Of a DNA stretch of 12,202 nt, positions 1 to 7,185 are shown piece by piece. The stretch is from assembly GCA_030149595.1 (NCBI GenBank), contig JASFBI010000009.1, positions 1-12,202 on the forward strand, written 5' to 3'. This DNA comes from Desulfobacterales bacterium. GTDB lineage: Bacteria > Desulfobacterota > Desulfobacteria > Desulfobacterales > DAOWNP01. A program made the position numbers and the translations under genes. The notes beneath the pieces were generated by a model. The model saw nothing but the letters and a program-made list of their open reading frames with translations, made no database searches and was not told the DNA's origin. How positions within the stretch are numbered: the first letter of the stretch is position 1; the number at the start of each line of letters is the position of its first letter.

Positions 1-669
1 AAATGGAGCAGGATTTTTAAAGTCAGTAACGTTTTTCATAACTTCAACAATTTCTACATCAGAATTTTTTTTTACAGCTGCAATATTCTCATCTATTAAT
101 CTGCTGCATACATTTTTTTCATTTAGACTGTCCATAAAAAAAACACCTGAAACAGGAACTTCCCTCTTTTTTAAAGCTTCTAAAGTTAAAAGAGTATGAT
201 TTATCGTACCAAGTCCTGCTCGTGCTGCAATAACCACACTGGCTTTCAATGGCTTTATCATGTCTATTACATTCATGTTTTCATTTACAGGAACCATAAC
301 TCCGCCTGCTGCCTCACAAATTACAGGAGAAAATTCCTTTTTTTTATCCTCCACAAAAAATTTAATAATGTTAAAGTCAACAGAACAGTTTTCATCTCTT
401 GCTGCAAAAAAAGGAGCCTTTGGAGCTTTAAAACAATAAGGGACAGATTCAGCCGGATCCCTGTCCCTTAATCTATCTATATTATTATAAATAAAAAGAG
501 CATCGCTGTCTCTATCACATGGATCAATACACCCTGTCTGGACAGGTTTTATATAAAAAGGATTCATTCCTTTTAATATAAACAAGTGCATGAGCATTAA
601 AGATAGAACAGTTTTCCCTACTCCTGTATCAGTTCCTGTAACAAAAATCACTTTTGAGTCAGTTAGCAT
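1..669 (-). CDS. bioD: Dethiobiotin synthase BioD (3' end cut by window edge)
   Basis: BioD is a cytoplasmic P-loop enzyme that makes dethiobiotin from 7,8-diaminopelargonic acid, CO2 and ATP, the step before biotin synthase. I translated 223 residues from the ATG at 669 down to base 1 with no stop, so the C-terminus is missing; E. coli BioD is about 224 residues, so most of the protein is here. Visible signatures are the P-loop GTDTGVGKT (residues 12-20), KPVQTG (41-46, with the substrate-binding Lys), the block EAAGGVMVP (119-127) and GTINHTLLT (154-162). The usual EGAGG reads EAAGG, a small deviation. An AGGAA Shine-Dalgarno about 7 nt before the ATG supports the start. It lies 76 bp downstream of a reductase gene on the same strand, so the two probably form part of a biotin operon continuing to the left. 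Confidence 0.93.
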   Translation of the reverse strand, partial: MLTDSKVIFVTGTDTGVGKTVLSLMLMHLFILKGMNPFYIKPVQTGCIDPCDRDSDALFIYNNIDRLRDRDPAESVPYCFKAPKAPFFAARDENCSVDFNIIKFFVEDKKKEFSPVICEAAGGVMVPVNENMNVIDMIKPLKASVVIAARAGLGTINHTLLTLEALKKREVPVSGVFFMDSLNEKNVCSRLIDENIAAVKKNSDVEIVEVMKNVTDFKNPAPF

Positions 670-745
670 TATTTTCCTGCTTATATAATAATAAGGTAAT
701 TACAACTCGGTGACTTACAAATAGCTGATGTAAAAAATTACAAAT

Positions 746-1492
746 TTATTTACCTGCTGTAAAACCACCATCCATAGTTATTTCAACTGCATTAAAACCT
801 TGTGCTGAATCTGAAAGAAAAAACATAATAGTCTCTGCAATCTGTTTTGCCGTAATAAGCTTTTTTGTGGGAATTTTTTTTACAATATCACTAACTTCCG
901 TCTTTATATACCGTGCCCCCCTGCCAGCATCAACATAACCGGGACGCAAAGAGACAGTGGTAATTCCTTTTCCAGCCATTTCTATGCCTATATTCCTGTA
1001 AATTGCCTCACTTGCAAGCTTTGCTGCTCGATAAAAACCCTGCCCTGGATTTGGTACTATTGACGTTGCTGAGGAGATATAGACCATTCTTCCTCTTTTT
1101 TTTTTTAACATAATCCTTACAATTTTTTTAACAAGAACCGTTCTAAAACAGAGATTTTGTGCAAAATAAGTGTATATCTTATCATCATCGGCACTGGCTA
1201 TATAACTTTCAAAATCAGTATGTGCAAGATCTACAAAGAAATCCAGGTCTTTATATTCAGGTCTATCAAAAACCCTGTTTATGCTCTCTTTTTCACAGGC
1301 ATTAATATAAACACTCAAATATTTATCTGAAAACTCTGAAAGATTTGAATTTATTTTTAACAAACCCTCATCATCTCTATAGCTTAAAACAGGGAATATA
1401 TTATTTTTAATCATATTTCTGGCAAGAGACAGGCCTATAAAACATGTTCCTCCAAAAATAAAAGCTGTTTTACCTGGAAAAGAAAATTTCAA
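746..1492 (-). CDS. Short-chain dehydrogenase/reductase, FabG-like, next to bioD
   Basis: This is a 248-residue classical-length SDR with a Rossmann fold binding NAD(P)H. The cofactor loop is GGTCFIG (14-20) rather than TGxxxGIG. The catalytic set is present: Asn113, Ser141 in SSATS, and Tyr154/Lys158 in YRAAK. The C-terminus has the typical DGG motif (241-243). The NNAG stretch after beta-4 is replaced by DLAH (88-91), so it is a divergent member. The start is TTG at 1492; an AGGA lies 12 nt upstream, and no ATG or GTG occurs in frame before a stop. It precedes bioD on the same strand. I infer a 3-oxoacyl-ACP reductase-like role in making the pimeloyl precursor of biotin, because I recall deltaproteobacterial bio operons containing fatty-acid-synthesis homologues. 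A different oxidoreductase role cannot be excluded. Confidence 0.85.
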   Translation of the reverse strand: MKFSFPGKTAFIFGGTCFIGLSLARNMIKNNIFPVLSYRDDEGLLKINSNLSEFSDKYLSVYINACEKESINRVFDRPEYKDLDFFVDLAHTDFESYIASADDDKIYTYFAQNLCFRTVLVKKIVRIMLKKKRGRMVYISSATSIVPNPGQGFYRAAKLASEAIYRNIGIEMAGKGITTVSLRPGYVDAGRGARYIKTEVSDIVKKIPTKKLITAKQIAETIMFFLSDSAQGFNAVEITMDGGFTAGK

Positions 1493-1710
1493 AATATTAT
1501 GAATTCCTGTTGAATAAAAAAAGATATATAGTAATTATTTGAGTTTAATAAATTTTTTAAAAAAATAAAACCTAAAAAACAACTTTTTGATTTTAAAAGA
1601 TAGTAAAAATAACTTTCAATTTTTTATTTCAGGAGATACTATTAAACATATTTAAAAATATCTTCACCGGTTTTTATACTTTTTCAAAAAAGTTTTGGAG
1701 AACAATTAAG
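1493..1710. other. Divergent AT-rich intergenic region between SDR/bioD and argJ
   Basis: This spacer must hold the promoters of both divergent transcription units. It is almost entirely A/T. A weak plus-strand sigma-70-like pair is TTGATT (1587-1592) and TAACTT (1610-1615), 17 bp apart. A perfect AT-only inverted repeat, ATATTT-AA-AAATAT, sits at 1648-1661. An isolated AGGAGA at 1631-1636 is not followed by a usable start codon. I saw no BirA-like biotin operator (TTGTAAACC and its inverse) and no clear ArgR box. The argJ Shine-Dalgarno TGGAG is at 1696-1700, 10 nt before the ATG. Confidence 0.4.
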
Positions 1711-2895
1711 ATGGATAAATTATTATGCCCTGGGTTTTTAACAAGTTCATGTACCGCAGGATTAAAAAAACATGGTGTTCCTGATCTTGGAATTATCTAT
1801 TCTACCGTGCCTGCTACAGCTGCTGGAGTATTTACAAAAAACCTTGTAAAAGCTGCACCGGTTATCCTTGACATGAAAAGATTAAAATCAGGAAAAGCCC
1901 AGGCTATAATCGTAAACAGCGGAAATGCAAACTGCTGTACTGCCAAGCAGGGAATGGTTGATGCCCTTGAAATGACAAAATATGCAGCTTCCAGCTTAAA
2001 CATTGACAAAGAGCTTGTGCTTGTTGCTTCAACAGGAGTAATAGGTTTGCCCCTTGCCATTGATAAAATCAAAAAAGCTGTACCAGGTCTTGTAAAAAAT
2101 CTTTCCAAAGAATCATTTACAGACCTTGCAAAAGCAATAATGACAACAGATAAATTTCATAAAACAGTATCTGAACAGCAAAATATTAATGGCAAGCCTT
2201 TTACAATAACAGCCATCGCAAAAGGAGCCGGAATGATCTGCCCTGACATGGCAACCATGCTTTGTTTTATATGCACAGATATCAAAGCCTCTCCAGATTT
2301 TTTAAAAAAGAGCCTTTTGCATGCAAATGACAGATCTTTTAACACAATTACTGTAGATGGTGATACAAGTACAAATGACAGTGTAATAATAATGGCAAAC
2401 GGTGTGTCTGGAATATGTATGGATAACAACAAATCTGCAAAACTTTTCCAGAAAACCCTTGATGATGTTTTAATAAAACTTGCCAAAATGATTGTTCGAG
2501 ATGGAGAAGGTGCAACAAAACTTGTTAAAATAAATATCTGCAATGCAAATTCAGACAAAGACGCAAAAAAAATTGCAAACACAATAGCAAACTCAAACCT
2601 TGTAAAAACAGCTTTTTTTGGTGAAGATGCAAATTGGGGCAGAATAATAGCTGCAGCAGGACGATCAAAAGCATTGATGGATCCTGACAAAGTCAAAATA
2701 TTTTTTGATGATATATTAATAGTGGAAAATGGAGCGGGCTGCGGAGAAAGCAGTGAATTAAAAGCAAATAAAGTGTTAAAACTACCAGAATTTACAATAA
2801 CTGTAGACATTGGTATAGGAACAGGAAAAGCTACTGTTCTTACATGCGACCTTACACTTGAATATATTAAAATTAACGCAGATTACAGAACATGA
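1711..2895 (+). CDS. argJ: Bifunctional ornithine acetyltransferase / N-acetylglutamate synthase ArgJ
   Basis: ArgJ moves the acetyl group from N-acetylornithine to glutamate, closing the cyclic arginine pathway; some members also use acetyl-CoA. It is an Ntn-type autoprocessing enzyme. The 394 residues match the full family length. Signatures are the oxyanion-hole region ASTGVIG (106-112), KGAGMI (171-176), and the self-cleavage site in PDMATML (178-184), where cleavage is expected between Ala181 and Thr182, making Thr182 the nucleophile of the beta chain. DGDTSTND (216-223), ANWGRI (307-312) and the typical C-terminal INADYRT (388-394) are also present. PDMATML replaces the commoner PNMATML. 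No other arg genes are visible nearby. It heads a same-strand run with the pseudouridine synthase gene 27 bp downstream. Whether it is mono- or bifunctional cannot be read from the sequence. Confidence 0.97.
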   Translation: MDKLLCPGFLTSSCTAGLKKHGVPDLGIIYSTVPATAAGVFTKNLVKAAPVILDMKRLKSGKAQAIIVNSGNANCCTAKQGMVDALEMTKYAASSLNIDKELVLVASTGVIGLPLAIDKIKKAVPGLVKNLSKESFTDLAKAIMTTDKFHKTVSEQQNINGKPFTITAIAKGAGMICPDMATMLCFICTDIKASPDFLKKSLLHANDRSFNTITVDGDTSTNDSVIIMANGVSGICMDNNKSAKLFQKTLDDVLIKLAKMIVRDGEGATKLVKINICNANSDKDAKKIANTIANSNLVKTAFFGEDANWGRIIAAAGRSKALMDPDKVKIFFDDILIVENGAGCGESSELKANKVLKLPEFTITVDIGIGTGKATVLTCDLTLEYIKINADYRT

Positions 2896-2922
2896 CAGGC
2901 TGAGATCGGAAAAAATTTAATT

Positions 2923-3621
2923 ATGCGTATACAAAAATTCCTATCCCATGCAGGGGTATGTTCACGAAGAGAAGGTGAAAAATATATAAAAAACGGATTT
3001 ATTACTTTAAATGGTGAAAAGTTACTAAATCCTGCTACAAATATAGATACAGACAACGATATTGTCTGTGTTAAAGGTGTACATGTAAACATCAATGAAA
3101 AGTTTTTATATGTTGTTTTAAACAAACCAACAGGCTATGTTACGACTTGTAAACAGGCTGGAAAAAAAATCATTCTTGATCTTATAGATTTAAAAGAGAG
3201 AGTTTATCCGGTTGGAAGGCTTGACAAAAACTCATCCGGCCTGATAATTTTGACAAACGATGGCAGGATTCATCATAGATTATCCCATCCCTCTTTTGAT
3301 CATGAAAAAGAATATGTTGTAACAGTTTTACGTCCCATATCAGATAGAAATTTAAAAAAAATGGCATCGGGTATAGTTTTATCCGAGATAAAAACCAGGA
3401 AGGCCAAAATAAAAAGATTAGGGGAATCTTCTTTTAATATTATTTTAAAAGAAGGGAAAAAAAGACAAATTCGCAGAATGGTTAAAAGTGTGGGAAACAA
3501 AGTGGATGAACTTACACGAATTCGTGTAGCTAATATAAAAATCCAAAATTTAAAACCTGGTATGTGGCGTTTTTTCAACAAATTCGAACAAAAAAATTTA
3601 TTAGATCAGTTAGGCTTATAA
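2923..3621 (+). CDS. rluB: RluB-type 23S rRNA pseudouridine synthase
   Basis: This is a 232-residue enzyme of the RsuA/RluB/RluE/RluF family, which isomerises a specific uridine in rRNA; RluB acts on U2605 (E. coli numbering) of 23S rRNA. An N-terminal S4 RNA-binding domain (about 1-60, starting MRIQKFLSHAGVCSRRE) precedes the catalytic domain. The catalytic Asp is Asp101 in GRLDKNSSG (98-106), followed by LTNDG (110-114). The C-terminal EGKKRQIRRM block (177-186) is characteristic. The stretch NKPTGYVTT plus RVYPVGRLD fits RluB better than RsuA. It starts 27 bp after argJ and ends 28 bp before a radical SAM gene, so co-transcription is likely. The Shine-Dalgarno (CGGAAA) is weak. The exact rRNA target is inferred from subfamily resemblance only. 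Confidence 0.92.
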   Translation: MRIQKFLSHAGVCSRREGEKYIKNGFITLNGEKLLNPATNIDTDNDIVCVKGVHVNINEKFLYVVLNKPTGYVTTCKQAGKKIILDLIDLKERVYPVGRLDKNSSGLIILTNDGRIHHRLSHPSFDHEKEYVVTVLRPISDRNLKKMASGIVLSEIKTRKAKIKRLGESSFNIILKEGKKRQIRRMVKSVGNKVDELTRIRVANIKIQNLKPGMWRFFNKFEQKNLLDQLGL

Positions 3622-3649
3622 TAAAAAAGTTCTGGAGAAAAAATTTATT

Positions 3650-4525
3650 ATGCATTATGAAGGCCCTATATACAGACCTCCAAGTGAAGCTAATTCTCTT
3701 TTAATTCAGGCAACCGCAGGATGTCCCCATAATAAATGTACATTTTGCATGGTTTATAAAAACAGTGTGAAATTTAAAATCATCCCTGTAAAAACAATTA
3801 AAGAAGATATTTTAGAGGCTTTTGAACTTTACGGTAAAGATATAAAAACCTTATTTTTCCCTGCTGGAAACTCCATTGCCATGAAAACAGATGATCTTTG
3901 TGAAATATCACAATTTGCAAAATCTATTTTCCCAAAACTTTCCCGTATAACCGTATATGGATCTTTTCAATATATTCATAAAAAAGGGATAGATGACTTA
4001 AAAAGACTAAAAGCCGCCGGCCTTTCAAGAATTCATGTAGGACTTGAAACAGGTGATGATCTGATTTTAAAAAAGATAAAAAAAGGAACAAACTCCACCC
4101 AGCAGATTGAGGCAGGCAAAATGGTAATGGATGCAGGAATCGAACTCAGCCTGTATGTGATACTTGGCATAGGCGGCAAAGATCATTCTGATGCCCACGC
4201 ATTAAATACAGCAAAGGTTTTAAATAAAATAAACCCTACCTTTATACGCCTTAGAACATTTGTTCCCAAAAAAAATACACCTCTTTTAGAAGATGTTTTA
4301 TCTGAAAAATTTCAAATATCTGGTCCCCATGACATATTAAAAGAGACAGAACTTTTGATAAAAAACCTTAATGTAAACTCTTTACTGGTAAGCGACCATT
4401 ATACCAACTACATAAATATCAAAGGGCAGCTTCCAGAAGATCGTAACACCATGTGTAAAAATATCAATAATGCACTTAAAAGAAAAAAAAATTCTTTCAG
4501 AGAATTTTTTATTGGAACTGAATAA
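3650..4525 (+). CDS. Radical SAM protein of unknown function, short paralogue, CX4CX2C motif
   Basis: This 291-residue soluble protein has an Elp3/MiaB-like radical SAM core. The N-terminus carries GPIYRPPSEA (5-14), then the cluster motif Cys25-X4-Cys30-X2-Cys33 in GCPHNKCTFC. The spacing is four residues instead of the canonical three. The SAM-binding barrel continues with KRLKAAGLSRIHVGLETG (118-135), typical of the family's beta-4/beta-5 region, and LGIGG (172-176). Near the C-terminus are SDH (248-250) and GQLPED (259-264). All of these blocks recur in the protein at 7186-8352, so the two are paralogues. There is no extra Cys-rich cluster domain and no B12-binding domain. A GGAG lies 12 nt before the ATG. 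It follows the rluB-like gene by 28 bp. Substrate and product are unknown; I do not assign a function. Confidence 0.88.
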   Translation: MHYEGPIYRPPSEANSLLIQATAGCPHNKCTFCMVYKNSVKFKIIPVKTIKEDILEAFELYGKDIKTLFFPAGNSIAMKTDDLCEISQFAKSIFPKLSRITVYGSFQYIHKKGIDDLKRLKAAGLSRIHVGLETGDDLILKKIKKGTNSTQQIEAGKMVMDAGIELSLYVILGIGGKDHSDAHALNTAKVLNKINPTFIRLRTFVPKKNTPLLEDVLSEKFQISGPHDILKETELLIKNLNVNSLLVSDHYTNYINIKGQLPEDRNTMCKNINNALKRKKNSFREFFIGTE

Positions 4526-4576
4526 CAATCATAAGATAAACCATGAAAGGGACGTATTAATTTTAAATTCTTTCAG

Positions 4577-4617
4577 ATAACCGGCATGGCCGGAGCATGG
4601 TTATTCTTTATCGGCCA
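4577..4617 (+). repeat. Overlapping inverted repeats in the leader of the nucleotide-sugar dehydrogenase gene
   Basis: Three mutually exclusive stems can be drawn within 41 bases: CCGGC-ATG-GCCGG (4581-4593), ATAACC (4577-4582) with GGTTAT (4599-4604), and TGGCCG (4587-4592) with CGGCCA (4612-4617). This is a GC-rich island in an otherwise AT-rich spacer. No U-run follows, so it is not a standard intrinsic terminator. It could be an attenuator-like switch or an operator for the downstream gene, whose start is 99 bases further on. It does not match a riboswitch class I recognise. Confidence 0.45.
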
Positions 4618-4715
4618 CAACAAAAAATGAAAACTCAATGATTATAGTTATTTGGACAGACTTTCATATAAAATTTTTTCTAAACTAATAATCATTCAAA
4701 TTCCGGAGAGATAAC

Positions 4716-6026
4716 ATGCTAACCTATGATGATTTAATAACCCATAGAAAAAAAGTTTCTGTAGTCGGCCTTGGATACGTCGGACTTCCCCTTGCTGTAC
4801 ACCTTGCAAAACATTTTGATGTTATAGGCTTCGATCTTCAAAAAAAAAGAGTAGCTGAGTTAAAATCAGGTATAGACAAAACCCTTGAAATATCTGCTGA
4901 AAAACTTGCTCACGCTGATATTTTATACTCTTATGATCCAAAAATCCTTTCTGAATCAAGCCTCATTATTGTAGCTGTACCTACTCCCATTGATAAATAT
5001 CATATCCCCGATCTTTCACCTGTAAAAAATGCATCTGTTTCTGTGGGCAAGCATTTAAAAAAAGGATCCTGTGTTGTTTTTGAATCTACAGTTTATCCTG
5101 GAGTAACAGAAGAGATATGCATACCTATTATTGAAAAAGAATCGGGTTATAAACTGGGACAGGATTTTTATGTGGGATATTCACCTGAAAGAATAAATCC
5201 TGGAGATAAAAAACACACCCTTGAAAATATAGTAAAAATAGTATCAGGATCAGATGAAAAAACAAAAAAACTCCTCTCCAAAGTTTACGGTAAAATTGTA
5301 AAAGCCGGAATACACGAAGCATCCTCCATAAAAGTTGCAGAAGCTGCCAAGGTTATTGAAAACACCCAAAGGGATCTTAATATTGCCTTAATGAATGAGC
5401 TGTCATTAATTTTTGAAAAAATGGATATAGACTCTCTTGAAGTTCTTGAAGCTGCAGGAACAAAATGGAATTTTCTGCCCTTTAGGCCAGGACTTGTAGG
5501 AGGTCACTGCATAGGAGTTGATCCATATTACCTTACATTTAAAGCTGAATCTTTAGGATATCATCCTGAAATAATACTATCCGGCAGAAGAATAAATGAT
5601 TCCATGGGAAAATATGTTGCGAAACAGGCTGTAAAAAAACTTATTAAAGCCAAAAAAAATGTTCATAATGCAAAGGTGGCTATTTTAGGAATAACATTTA
5701 AAGAGAATGTCCCGGATCTTAGAAATACAAAAATTATAGATATCATAGAAGAGCTAAAGGATTATGGCATCAAAATCTACGCACATGATGCCTTTGCAGA
5801 TCCAGATGATGCCATGAGATATTATAATATAAAACTTTTTGATTTAGATCAAATAACTGATATGGATCTTGTAATTGTTGCTGTCTCTCACAAACTATAT
5901 CTTGACATGGGATTATCTGAAATTGCAGCTTTATGCAAAAAACAGCACCCAATAATTATGGATATAAAGGGCTGTTTTGATATAGTTGAGGCTAAAAAAC
6001 AAAAAGCAGATTACTGGCGTCTGTAA
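4716..6026 (+). CDS. tviB: UDP-N-acetylhexosamine dehydrogenase (TviB/WbpO family)
   Basis: This enzyme oxidises the C6 hydroxyl of a UDP-sugar, probably UDP-GlcNAc or UDP-GalNAc, to the uronic acid with 2 NAD+, supplying capsule or O-antigen synthesis. The 436 residues cover the full three-domain family length. The NAD-binding GLGYVGLP is at 18-25, VAVPTPID at 86-93 (TPID is typical of TviB/WbpO rather than the Ugd type), ESTVYPGVTEE at 123-133, and the catalytic Cys265 in GGHCIGVDPYYL (262-273). GITFKENVPDLRNTK (325-339) marks the C-terminal domain. A CGGAG Shine-Dalgarno 7 nt before the ATG is good. It is flanked by unrelated genes, with no glycosyltransferase or epimerase beside it. Its exact sugar specificity is inferred. 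It converges with the gene at 6056-6655. Confidence 0.9.
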   Translation: MLTYDDLITHRKKVSVVGLGYVGLPLAVHLAKHFDVIGFDLQKKRVAELKSGIDKTLEISAEKLAHADILYSYDPKILSESSLIIVAVPTPIDKYHIPDLSPVKNASVSVGKHLKKGSCVVFESTVYPGVTEEICIPIIEKESGYKLGQDFYVGYSPERINPGDKKHTLENIVKIVSGSDEKTKKLLSKVYGKIVKAGIHEASSIKVAEAAKVIENTQRDLNIALMNELSLIFEKMDIDSLEVLEAAGTKWNFLPFRPGLVGGHCIGVDPYYLTFKAESLGYHPEIILSGRRINDSMGKYVAKQAVKKLIKAKKNVHNAKVAILGITFKENVPDLRNTKIIDIIEELKDYGIKIYAHDAFADPDDAMRYYNIKLFDLDQITDMDLVIVAVSHKLYLDMGLSEIAALCKKQHPIIMDIKGCFDIVEAKKQKADYWRL

Positions 6027-6055
6027 TGTTTAAATACATAGTAAATTAGAATATT

Positions 6056-6655
6056 TTACCGTATTTTTAAAAAGCTTGAAAGGTTTTTAAGAGTATTTTC
6101 TCCATCTTTTATATCTTTTACCACAAAAAAAATAATTCCAGCCTCTTTTAGCACTTTTTCAAACATTGCTAAAAGCTCTGGTTTATTCTTTACTGGAACA
6201 AGGGCAAGCCTGTTTATATTGATGCTTTTAAAAATATAGATCAGTTTTTTTATATGAAAAAATGACTTTGGATCACATGCTTTGATGTGGGAAACATCTA
6301 CTATAATATCAAACTTTTTTCTCAAATTAGGTAAAATAGATAATACCTGATTGGTTGAACGTTTTGCTACACTATAAGTTAATTTTCCACTAAATAATAT
6401 ATAAAGAATATTATTTTCTTCTTTATATATACTTTGCCAGGAAGCATCACCTTTTTGGCCTTTTACTGACAATGGCGGACGGTTTTTAACCTGTTTATTT
6501 AACTGTTTTATTATTTCCTGGGATCTATCAAGTTTTATTTCAAAACTATTAATTTCCTTTAATAAAACAGGAAAAGCTTCCATTATAGCACTTATGTTTT
6601 TAACAGACACACTTGACCTAAGTTTAAATTTATTTTTTATCGTCTCTAAGTCCAT
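6056..6655 (-). CDS. STAS-like domain protein with N-terminal helical region
   Basis: This is a 199-residue protein, predicted soluble with no signal peptide or membrane span. The C-terminal half (about 80-198) alternates strands and helices like a STAS domain: NILYILFSGKLTY (82-94), a helix, KKFDIIVDVSHIKACDPKS (113-131), then a helix and NRLALVPV (148-155). STAS domains bind anti-sigma factors or nucleotides or act in signalling scaffolds. The loop that normally reads DSSG, with a phosphorylatable Ser, is DPKS (128-131), so phospho-switching looks lost. The N-terminal part (about 1-60) is helical and charged, possibly coiled coil at 25-58. There is no kinase or sigma factor nearby. The start ATG at 6655 has a weak AGGT site 6 nt upstream. 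It ends 29 bp from the convergent dehydrogenase gene. The fold call is from pattern only. Confidence 0.6.
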   Translation of the reverse strand: MDLETIKNKFKLRSSVSVKNISAIMEAFPVLLKEINSFEIKLDRSQEIIKQLNKQVKNRPPLSVKGQKGDASWQSIYKEENNILYILFSGKLTYSVAKRSTNQVLSILPNLRKKFDIIVDVSHIKACDPKSFFHIKKLIYIFKSININRLALVPVKNKPELLAMFEKVLKEAGIIFFVVKDIKDGENTLKNLSSFLKIR

Positions 6656-6727
6656 GAAATACCTAACTATTTCTTTTTATTATGATTAGATATACAAAAT
6701 TATCTCTTAACTTTATATAAAATTTAC

Positions 6728-6756
6728 TTGAAATAAAAAAAACTATCTGATATGTA
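6728..6756 (+). promoter_or_regulatory. Candidate sigma-70 promoter for the tRNA pair
   Basis: TTGAAA (6728-6733) matches the -35 consensus at five of six bases. It is followed after 17 bp by TATGTA (6751-6756) as a poor -10 element. The expected start would lie about 10 bases before the mature tRNA-His 5' end. Spacing and position fit, but the -10 matches only at its first three bases, so this is a candidate only. Confidence 0.4.
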
Positions 6757-6772
6757 GAAACATAAATTATGT

Positions 6773-6849
6773 GGTGGGTGTAGCTCAGTTGGTAGAGCAC
6801 TAGGTTGTGGCCCTGGTTGCCGAGGGTTCAAGTCCCTTCACTCACCCCA
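6773..6849 (+). tRNA. tRNA-His (anticodon GTG)
   Basis: A complete cloverleaf can be folded. The acceptor stem GTGGGTG (6774-6780) pairs with CACTCAC (one G-T wobble). The D arm is GCTC/GAGC. The anticodon stem CTAGG/CCTGG holds loop TTGTGGC with anticodon GTG at 6807-6809. The T arm GAGGG-TTCAAGT-CCCTT is followed by an encoded CCA at 6847-6849. The extra G at 6773 (position -1) opposite C73 (6846) is the histidine-specific identity element. It is separated from the next tRNA by 12 bp, so the two are probably one transcript. Confidence 0.97.
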
Positions 6850-6861
6850 TTTTCCCTTTTA

Positions 6862-6938
<77 letters not shown>

Positions 6939-7051
6939 ACAAATAATGTATCTTAAATTATATTCTATATATTATTCCCTTTTTTTTATTTACAATCTTA
7001 TTATACAATTCTAATCTTCTACTTAAACTAAAGTTTTTAAGCTGGGTCATC

Positions 7052-7091
7052 ATACAATTAATGTTAACTTAATCGTTAACATTAATTGTAT
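7052..7091. repeat. Perfect 17-bp inverted repeat with 6-bp spacer upstream of second radical SAM gene
   Basis: The left arm ATACAATTAATGTTAAC (7052-7068) is the exact reverse complement of the right arm (7075-7091), around the spacer TTAATC. Each arm contains GTTAAC next to the spacer. As RNA it would form a 17-bp hairpin with a 6-nt loop. It lies about 113 bp downstream of tRNA-Arg and 94 bp upstream of the next gene. It could be an intrinsic terminator for the tRNA transcript, but the following TTATTTG is a poor U-tract. It could also be a repressor operator. The remainder of 6939-7185 is AT-rich, with an 8-T run at 6980-6987 and no gene. Confidence 0.85.
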
Positions 7092-7185
7092 TTATTTGAG
7101 AATCGAAGCTTGGGAAATATTCTTAAATTATAAATAACATTATTTTTTTACAAAAACAAGTTTAGCCAGGAGAAATTTTATTAAA

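Noticed and set aside
196..471. 91-codon plus-strand open frame
   Set aside because: It lies antisense to bioD, whose conserved motifs continue through the region. The peptide is Cys-, His- and Tyr-rich with no recognisable domain, as expected for a shadow frame.
1493..1710. BirA operator or arginine box in the divergent spacer
   Set aside because: No sequence resembling the paired TTGTAAACC/GGTTTACAA half-sites or a symmetrical ARG box was found by eye.
2157..2810. 217-codon minus-strand open frame inside argJ
   Set aside because: It is long, but it is a complement of argJ codons in an AT-rich gene. The plus strand carries unmistakable ArgJ motifs, and no ribosome binding site or family match is seen for the antisense frame.
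4652..4672. Sigma-54 or sigma-70 promoter upstream of the UDP-sugar dehydrogenase (TTGGAC, TATAAA)
   Set aside because: The spacing between TTGGAC and TATAAA is only 9 bp, and the -12 GC element of sigma-54 sites is absent.
6971..6987. T-run after tRNA-Arg as an intrinsic terminator
   Set aside because: Eight T residues are present, but only short A/T-only complementarity precedes them, with no stable stem.
6939..7185. Possible integration site or mobile element after the tRNA pair
   Set aside because: tRNA 3' ends are common attachment sites, but no integrase, direct repeat of the tRNA end or phage-like gene is present in the window.
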